Shown here piece by piece: positions 58,371 through 64,000 of a DNA stretch of 64,000 nt. The notes beneath the pieces are model-generated. The model searched no databases. It had not been told where the DNA came from and saw only the letters and a program-made list of their open reading frames with translations. Source of the DNA: Alphaproteobacteria bacterium (GTDB lineage Bacteria; Pseudomonadota; Alphaproteobacteria; Rs-D84); contig SUUL01000003.1 in NCBI GenBank assembly GCA_015062545.1, positions 1 to 64,000 on the forward strand, read 5' to 3'. Position numbers and translations under genes: made by a program. The stretch's first letter is position 1. Every line of letters begins with the position of its first letter.

Positions 58371-58754
58371 TTATTCATAATTACAATCACTGACCAACGA
58401 CCAAGAACCACTGGCATCTGTTCCTGTTGTACCCGATGCAACATAGCACGAAGAAATCCCCAGTAAATTCGCAGATGGCGATGTGCTGTCAACTGTGGTG
58501 TCACCAACTGTCCACGATGGACAATCAACACATGTGTTCGTTGTATCCATATATTGCCCCGCAGAACACGACATTGCAGCAATCGGTGTCAACGCCAAAG
58601 ATGCGTACGCAGGTATTGTACCAATTTCATGAAAATCGCCACATGATTCTGCCAAATGCGCACCAGATACATTAAGGCTGACCGTGCCAGTGGGACATGT
58701 CGCGTATGCCGCCCCAGATATCATACATGTAAATAAAATTAAATTTTTCTTCAT
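58371..58754 (-). CDS. Small Cys-rich secreted protein
   Basis: Signal peptide MKKNLILFTCMISGAAYA; CSAGQYMDTTNTCVDCPSW. Confidence 0.7.
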   Translation of the reverse strand: MKKNLILFTCMISGAAYATCPTGTVSLNVSGAHLAESCGDFHEIGTIPAYASLALTPIAAMSCSAGQYMDTTNTCVDCPSWTVGDTTVDSTSPSANLLGISSCYVASGTTGTDASGSWSLVSDCNYE

Positions 58755-58782
58755 TTGATTATATACCTTGTTATATATTGTT

Positions 58783-59256
58783 TTATTCCGACAACGGATA
58801 AATCATTGCGTTATATTCATCCGACCCGGTATTTTGTATAATATTACCACACCTCATTGCACAATAGCGCATACAGTCACTTTCATTACCCCATTGTGTG
58901 GGCGATACAATCCAAGGGGATACATACGGCCCCAACAAGCGACATACGCATACCTTGTTATAATCCATCATAGCTCGTTCTACATTTATTGCCGTAACAC
59001 CATCATCTGCATACTCACTAACTCCGGCGACACATTCACCAACACCAATAAATCGGACGGTATTGGTTCCGTTGGCGGGGGAACTTACATCGCACTCTGC
59101 CGCCCAGTAATCATAGTAGTCCCAGTTGGAAGCCGCCATAGTTTCATTCATCTCTTGTGCTGTACAATTTTGAATTGCATCTGCGCAAACACTAACGGCG
59201 GACGCATCACCAAATATCAATATGACAAACAAGAAAAAAGATATAAATTTTCGCAT
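58783..59256 (-). CDS. Small Cys-rich secreted protein
   Basis: Signal peptide MRKFISFFLFVILIFGDASA; CMRYCAMRCG. Confidence 0.65.
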   Translation of the reverse strand: MRKFISFFLFVILIFGDASAVSVCADAIQNCTAQEMNETMAASNWDYYDYWAAECDVSSPANGTNTVRFIGVGECVAGVSEYADDGVTAINVERAMMDYNKVCVCRLLGPYVSPWIVSPTQWGNESDCMRYCAMRCGNIIQNTGSDEYNAMIYPLSE

Positions 59257-59275
59257 ATATTACCCCCCATATCTG

Positions 59276-59767
59276 TTATTGTGCATAGTAAAAAGCCTTA
59301 TTTGTTTGGAAAAAACTTGCACGAAAATTACTATTAGTTCTATACGTGTTCGCGCACTGATACGCGCATTTTTGCATACAAGCGGTTTCGGTTGTAAAAT
59401 ACGTACTGGCATCCAGTTGCCGCCATGTTGAATGTATTGGTGATATAATTCTACAATAACATATTTTGTTTCCACCGCCCGATGCATGGGTCAATTTGAT
59501 TATACTCGCCTGCAAGCCATTTGTAGATGTGGCCGTACTGGGAACGCTATAATTGGTGGTTGCACAAGAAGAAATCCCCTTGATGTCAGTTATGTTACCA
59601 TTACCATGTCGCCAATTAACGGTCCAATCCACGGCATAATCTGGCGCAGTATATCCAGTTGCGCTACCCAGACCGACAAATTGCCCTATCGCGATGCATT
59701 TTTCATACGCGTATGCGCCACCAAACACCCCCACCAATAATAATGATAAAATCAAGCGTTTTAACAT
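59276..59767 (-). CDS. Small Cys-rich secreted protein, paralogous to the 58783-59256 product
   Basis: Start MLKRLILSLLLVGVFGGAYA; KICYCRIISPIHSTWRQLDASTYFTTETACMQKCAYQCA parallels KVCVCRLLGPYVSPWIVSPTQWGNESDCMRYCAMRCG. Confidence 0.7.
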   Translation of the reverse strand: MLKRLILSLLLVGVFGGAYAYEKCIAIGQFVGLGSATGYTAPDYAVDWTVNWRHGNGNITDIKGISSCATTNYSVPSTATSTNGLQASIIKLTHASGGGNKICYCRIISPIHSTWRQLDASTYFTTETACMQKCAYQCANTYRTNSNFRASFFQTNKAFYYAQ

Positions 59768-60027
59768 AAGACCCTTCCCCCTTTGCAATACAATAACACC
59801 AACCACCCGACCGTTTCGACCGAATCGAATTGTGATGCGCATCATATCGCGATGCATGCGTTGTATGCACGGGTTTCAAGTCCCATACCCAATAAAACAT
59901 GGGCAACATAAATAACACTGTTACTATAGACCACATTCACAATTTATATCAAGTAAAAAATCCCCCCGATTCACACTTTCTGTATTTGTTTTACCCCGCG
60001 ACACACTTTTATCATCACGCGCCCGGC

Positions 60028-60372
60028 CCCCGCGGGAATGACAAGAATCACAGATTCTTGTAAAAATATTGGCAGAGAACCCCTGCCCCCTTGTGGGGCG
60101 GGTCAGAATTCCCGGCAATTTATTGGCGTTGGAATTCTGGGGTGGGGGTAAAAAACAAAGGAAATAAACAGAATTTTTGTGAAAAAATTCTGTCATTCTG
60201 AACTTGATTCAGAACCCAGGTAATGCGCGCACAAATAACAAAGGATTAATTGTACCTAGGTTCTGGGGTCAAGCCCCAGAATGACAATTTTTTTGTAAAA
60301 AAATTGTAGTAAGTAATTCTTGTGAAAAAATATTCTGATATTCCCTGCCCCCTTGTGGGGCAGGAAACATCA
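60028..60372. repeat. Mosaic palindromic repeat cluster
   Basis: Same module order as 42.6-43.0 kb and 57.7-58.3 kb. Confidence 0.95.
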
Positions 60373-60415
60373 GAATAAAAAACATAAAAAATCGCCCGAT
60401 TGGGCGATTTTAATC

Positions 60416-60622
60416 TTAGAATCCGAAAACCATACGTTGTTTAGATTGACGTTTCTTTTCGTTACGAACGGCTTCTTCTTTCAAACGTTTGCGTCTTGTG
60501 GTTGGTTTTTCATAACGCTGACGTTCTTTCATTTCGCGGTACAGACCTTCTTTCTGTGACTTACGTTTTGCAACGCGCAGTGCCTGTTCAACGTTGTTAT
60601 CACGAACCAGAACTTTAACCAT
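60416..60622 (-). CDS. rpsU: 30S ribosomal protein S21
   Basis: [46 protein letters not shown]. Confidence 0.96.
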   Translation of the reverse strand: MVKVLVRDNNVEQALRVAKRKSQKEGLYREMKERQRYEKPTTRRKRLKEEAVRNEKKRQSKQRMVFGF

Positions 60623-60697
60623 TTGTATTCACCCCCTTTAACGCATTTTAATTGTTTTACTTAAAAAGGGGACATTCATCCCCCTTTCATTTGTTTT

Positions 60698-60772
60698 GGT
60701 GGAGCTGATCAGGCTCGAACTGACGACCCCCTGCTTGCAAAGCAGGTGCTCTACCAACTGAGCTACAACCCC
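60698..60772 (-). tRNA. tRNA-Ala(TGC)
   Basis: CCTGC-TTTGCAA-GCAGG anticodon arm, GGGGTTG/CAGCTCC acceptor, ACCA. Confidence 0.96.
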
Positions 60773-60872
60773 AAAACTTTGCACTTTCTATTTGAAAGCG
60801 AACTAATTTTATACATTATGAAACCAAATGTCAACAGAAAATTACTCACACATCCAACTTTAGTTAAAAATA

Positions 60873-60900
60873 TTGACAAATTACAAATAATGTCTATACT
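60873..60900 (+). promoter_or_regulatory. Sigma70-like promoter of the zeta-like gene
   Basis: TTGACA-N16-TATACT. Confidence 0.7.
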
Positions 60901-60918
60901 TAACAAAAGAGACGTAAC

Positions 60919-61809
60919 ATGAAGTACGCTAAACGCCCTTTTATTATAATTGTATCTGGACCAAACGGTGCAGGTAAAACTACATTTTATAACCAACTGA
61001 TATCTGAAAACATATATCTATCAGATGCTGTTTTCTTAAACTATGATAATGAAATCGCGGCAACCAAGCAATTACCAGAAATATCCCAACAATATCAGGA
61101 TATTAAACAAGCACAACAAGATTACCTTCTTAAATCAAAACCTATCGCGACAACAACAACTATATTACCATTTGTATACAAACCAACCACTGTTTTATCT
61201 GCAAAATTAAACAAATTCACAGAACAAATACATTGTTTGAATTTTTCAGCCGCTAAACTGGCATCGAAAAATATGCGCAAAAAAATCAAAGATGCATTTG
61301 CAGATACAAAAAATATTGTTTTTGAAACAACCAGTACTGCAAACCGCATAAAAAAAACCGCTACAAAACATGGCTATGACATATACGGATGTCACATTTG
61401 CGTTACGGAACCAGAATTAAGCGTATCACGCGTACAACAACGCGTCAAAAAAGGTGGACACGATATACCAAAAGAAACAATATATCAACGCTATGCAGAA
61501 AACATCCGAACATTATCCAAAGTTATGGCAACAGAAACATCTGCCATTGTCATAGACAATTCTAATAAAAAACCATTTACACCAATATTTGGCTTATCCC
61601 AAGGATATATCATAGATATTTCAGATTGCCCAGAATACTTACAAAATACATATAAAAATTTATTGAAAAAATATAAACAAAAGTCAGTAAGAGAAATCAT
61701 TAGTCTGGAAGACGATATTGATATCAAATCATTAACCACCGCACAACGTAAGACATTAACACAAATCATACTGCTGAACATGCTGGACAAAATTAAGTTT
61801 CAAAAATAA
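60919..61809 (+). CDS. Zeta-toxin-like P-loop kinase
   Basis: SGPNGAGKTTFYNQLI, FETTSTANR, RVKKGGHDIPKETIYQRYAENIRTL motifs. Confidence 0.85.
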   Translation: MKYAKRPFIIIVSGPNGAGKTTFYNQLISENIYLSDAVFLNYDNEIAATKQLPEISQQYQDIKQAQQDYLLKSKPIATTTTILPFVYKPTTVLSAKLNKFTEQIHCLNFSAAKLASKNMRKKIKDAFADTKNIVFETTSTANRIKKTATKHGYDIYGCHICVTEPELSVSRVQQRVKKGGHDIPKETIYQRYAENIRTLSKVMATETSAIVIDNSNKKPFTPIFGLSQGYIIDISDCPEYLQNTYKNLLKKYKQKSVREIISLEDDIDIKSLTTAQRKTLTQIILLNMLDKIKFQK

Positions 61810-61854
61810 ATTAGTCTGGACATAATTCTACCTGTTTCATATAATACAACCACT

Positions 61855-63681
61855 ATGACAAAGAAAATATCTAATAAAATAAAATCCCTGATTCAGGGCG
61901 ACAAATCAAACGGCCGCATCAAATGGTCATTATACGGACGTGTATGGCGCGAAGTTGGCGCACCATTCTGGAAATGGCTGGTGGCGGGTATCATATTCAC
62001 CATTCTGGCCGCCGGGGCCGAAGCATACACCATAACACTGGTACAACAGGTTGTGGACAAAGCCTTTATACAAAAGAGCATGCAGGCAATTTATTTCCTG
62101 GGGGGTCAGGTTATTGTCGCATTTGGGTTAAAAGGTGCATTTACGTATGCCAAATCATTAATCATGTCCAAGGGCGGCTTAAAGGCCAGCGCACGCCTGC
62201 AAAACAAAATCTATCATCACATGACTCACATGAACATTGCGCGTTTCTATGATGATGGCATTGGTAAAAATTTGAATTATTTTACGGTTCAATCCACCGC
62301 GGTATTAAATCTGGTAACAAACAATGTTATCAAGGTTGTTCAGAATGTCGCCACATTGGCAATGACATTGGGGTTGATGGTATATTACGCACCACAAATG
62401 TGCGCTGTCTTATTATTCTTGGCCCCCGCGATTATGATACCGATGGTATTGATTATGCGTAAACGCCGCAAATTATCGCGCCAGTCGTTCGGCATCGCGA
62501 ACAGCGTTTCCCAACAAATCAACCAAACATTACACGGCATAAAAACAATCCAGGCCTTTGCATCCCAAGAACGCGAACAAAAGAAATTTGCCCACGTGTT
62601 AAACGCATCTATTAACAACGCATACAAAAGCACCCAGGCAAATGCCCTGCGTTCCCCATTGATGGAATTTATGATTTCCATTGGGCTGTGTATTGCAATG
62701 ATTATGGGCGGTCACTTTATTGCAAATGACATTATTACAACTGGTGACTTTACCGCATTCTTGTTGGCGCTGACCGCCGCGTATAAACCTGCCAAAAGTA
62801 TTACCAGCACAGGTGACACAATTCAGCATGGCTTGTTGGCGGCAGAAATCTTGTTTGAATTTCTGGACAGCAAACCTGACATCACCGATGCCCCAGATGC
62901 ACGCGAATTAAACGCCAAGAAAATGTCCATTGGATTTCACAAAGTATCATTTGGATATAACAAAGAAGAATTGGTATTAAAAGATATAAACTTGCACGTC
63001 CCCGCCGGCAAGGTATGTGCCTTGGTTGGCCCATCTGGCGGTGGAAAAACAACCTTGTTTAATTTGTTGGAACGTTTTTATGATCCACAATCTGGGAAAG
63101 TCACAATTAACAAAACCGACATCAAAAAATACACACTAAAATCACTGCGCGAAAACATTGCCGAAGTGTCACAATCTGTATTCTTGTTTAATGGCACAAT
63201 CGAAGACAACATTAAATACGGCAATCCAAATGCCACACATGAAATGGTGGTTGCGGCGGCCCAGGCGGCAAACGCAGACACGTTTATCAACGAATTCCCA
63301 GATGGATACAATTCCCCTGTGGGCGAAGGTGGCAATCTGTTATCTGGCGGTCAACGTCAACGTATTGCGATTGCACGCGCAATATTAAAAGATGCCCCTA
63401 TCCTGCTGTTGGACGAAGCAACATCTGCACTGGACACACAAAGCGAGAAGTTAATCCAAGCAGCCCTGAATGACCTGATGCGTGGTCGGACAACATTTGT
63501 AATTGCACACCGCCTGTCCACAATCTTGGATGCAGATATTATTTGCGTAATCAAAGACGGCGAAATTGTTGAAATGGGAACAGATGCCGAACTGTGTAAA
63601 TTGGATGGCGAATACAAAAAATTGCGCGACATCCAATTCAAAAGCACACCTAAAAAGAAAACAACCCGCAAGACAAAATAA
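61855..63681 (+). CDS. ABC exporter, MsbA-like (TM domain plus ATPase)
   Basis: ALVGPSGGGKTTLFNLLERFYDP, LLSGGQRQRIAIARAIL, LLLDEATSALD. Confidence 0.95.
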   Translation: MTKKISNKIKSLIQGDKSNGRIKWSLYGRVWREVGAPFWKWLVAGIIFTILAAGAEAYTITLVQQVVDKAFIQKSMQAIYFLGGQVIVAFGLKGAFTYAKSLIMSKGGLKASARLQNKIYHHMTHMNIARFYDDGIGKNLNYFTVQSTAVLNLVTNNVIKVVQNVATLAMTLGLMVYYAPQMCAVLLFLAPAIMIPMVLIMRKRRKLSRQSFGIANSVSQQINQTLHGIKTIQAFASQEREQKKFAHVLNASINNAYKSTQANALRSPLMEFMISIGLCIAMIMGGHFIANDIITTGDFTAFLLALTAAYKPAKSITSTGDTIQHGLLAAEILFEFLDSKPDITDAPDARELNAKKMSIGFHKVSFGYNKEELVLKDINLHVPAGKVCALVGPSGGGKTTLFNLLERFYDPQSGKVTINKTDIKKYTLKSLRENIAEVSQSVFLFNGTIEDNIKYGNPNATHEMVVAAAQAANADTFINEFPDGYNSPVGEGGNLLSGGQRQRIAIARAILKDAPILLLDEATSALDTQSEKLIQAALNDLMRGRTTFVIAHRLSTILDADIICVIKDGEIVEMGTDAELCKLDGEYKKLRDIQFKSTPKKKTTRKTK

Positions 63682-63712
63682 AAAAATCCCGCGAACGCGG
63701 GATTTTTTTACA
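63682..63712. terminator. Terminator
   Basis: aaaaaatcccgcgaacgcgggatttttttac. Confidence 0.8.
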
Positions 63713-64000
63713 TTGAATTTTTGTGCTGCAGAAACATACGCAAATTATTGGTTTTGAATATTGATGGCTTAATTTTCCGTTGCAACAACACACGTGCAAT
63801 ATCATGATTCAAGCGCACAGAATCCGCAAAACTTAAATCATTGTAAAAATCGCGCAACGCACTATCACGTACCATCACCCCACTATGAATAACAACCAAT
63901 GGTTCTCGCGATAAATCAACATAGCGCTTACCACCCAATTTATACGAACAAGCCGCCTCTATATTAAAAATAGGTTCCGCGTCATTAGTTTTATATACTT
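63708..64000 (-). CDS. Hypothetical protein, 5' end outside window; paralogue of 33759-34166
   Basis: Reading extends to the window edge (VYKTNDAEPIFNIEAACSYKLGGKRYVDLSREPLVVIHSG...). Confidence 0.6.
   Translation of the reverse strand, partial: VYKTNDAEPIFNIEAACSYKLGGKRYVDLSREPLVVIHSGVMVRDSALRDFYNDLSFADSVRLNHDIARVLLQRKIKPSIFKTNNLRMFLQHKNSM

Overview
The window looks like a dense, AT-leaning chromosomal segment of a host-associated, probably anaerobic or microaerobic alphaproteobacterium; the taxonomy is inferred from gene content only. Recognisable housekeeping genes include RNase J, PolA, Pth, EF-P, Ppa, CorA, AcpS, Pgk, RNase HII, CarD, a BamE-like lipoprotein, pyruvate:ferredoxin oxidoreductase, a CtpA-type protease, an EnvC-like activator, TyrRS, an OmpA-family protein, LptC/LptB, ClpB, L28, a VirB11-like ATPase, a SurA/PpiD-like protein, TpiA, GrpE, S21, a zeta-toxin-like kinase, an MsbA-like ABC exporter and four tRNAs. 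Between them sit many Cys-rich secreted proteins, a large Pmp-type autotransporter, and four mosaic palindromic intergenic repeat clusters. The observations I rate highest are: (1) a pair of ~320-nt leaders upstream of two surface-protein genes (44173-44500 and 51792-52113, minus strand) sharing one architecture: promoter, structured block, terminator, UAUAUCGUG, competing helices, a covarying closing stem, second terminator, ORF. This is a candidate undescribed cis-regulatory RNA. (2) A (TTTG)8 repeat inside the signal peptide of a Cys-rich secreted protein (23717-23748). By my frame count it is currently OFF, and one extra copy would restore MIKHS-(LFVC)3-DAQA, which suggests phase variation. 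(3) Intergenic hairpins with different stems but a conserved loop (0.2-0.36 kb and 15.7-15.97 kb). (4) A tRNA-Leu with anticodon AAG. (5) A Fic-like protein whose motif has lost its catalytic His. No database search or folding program was run.
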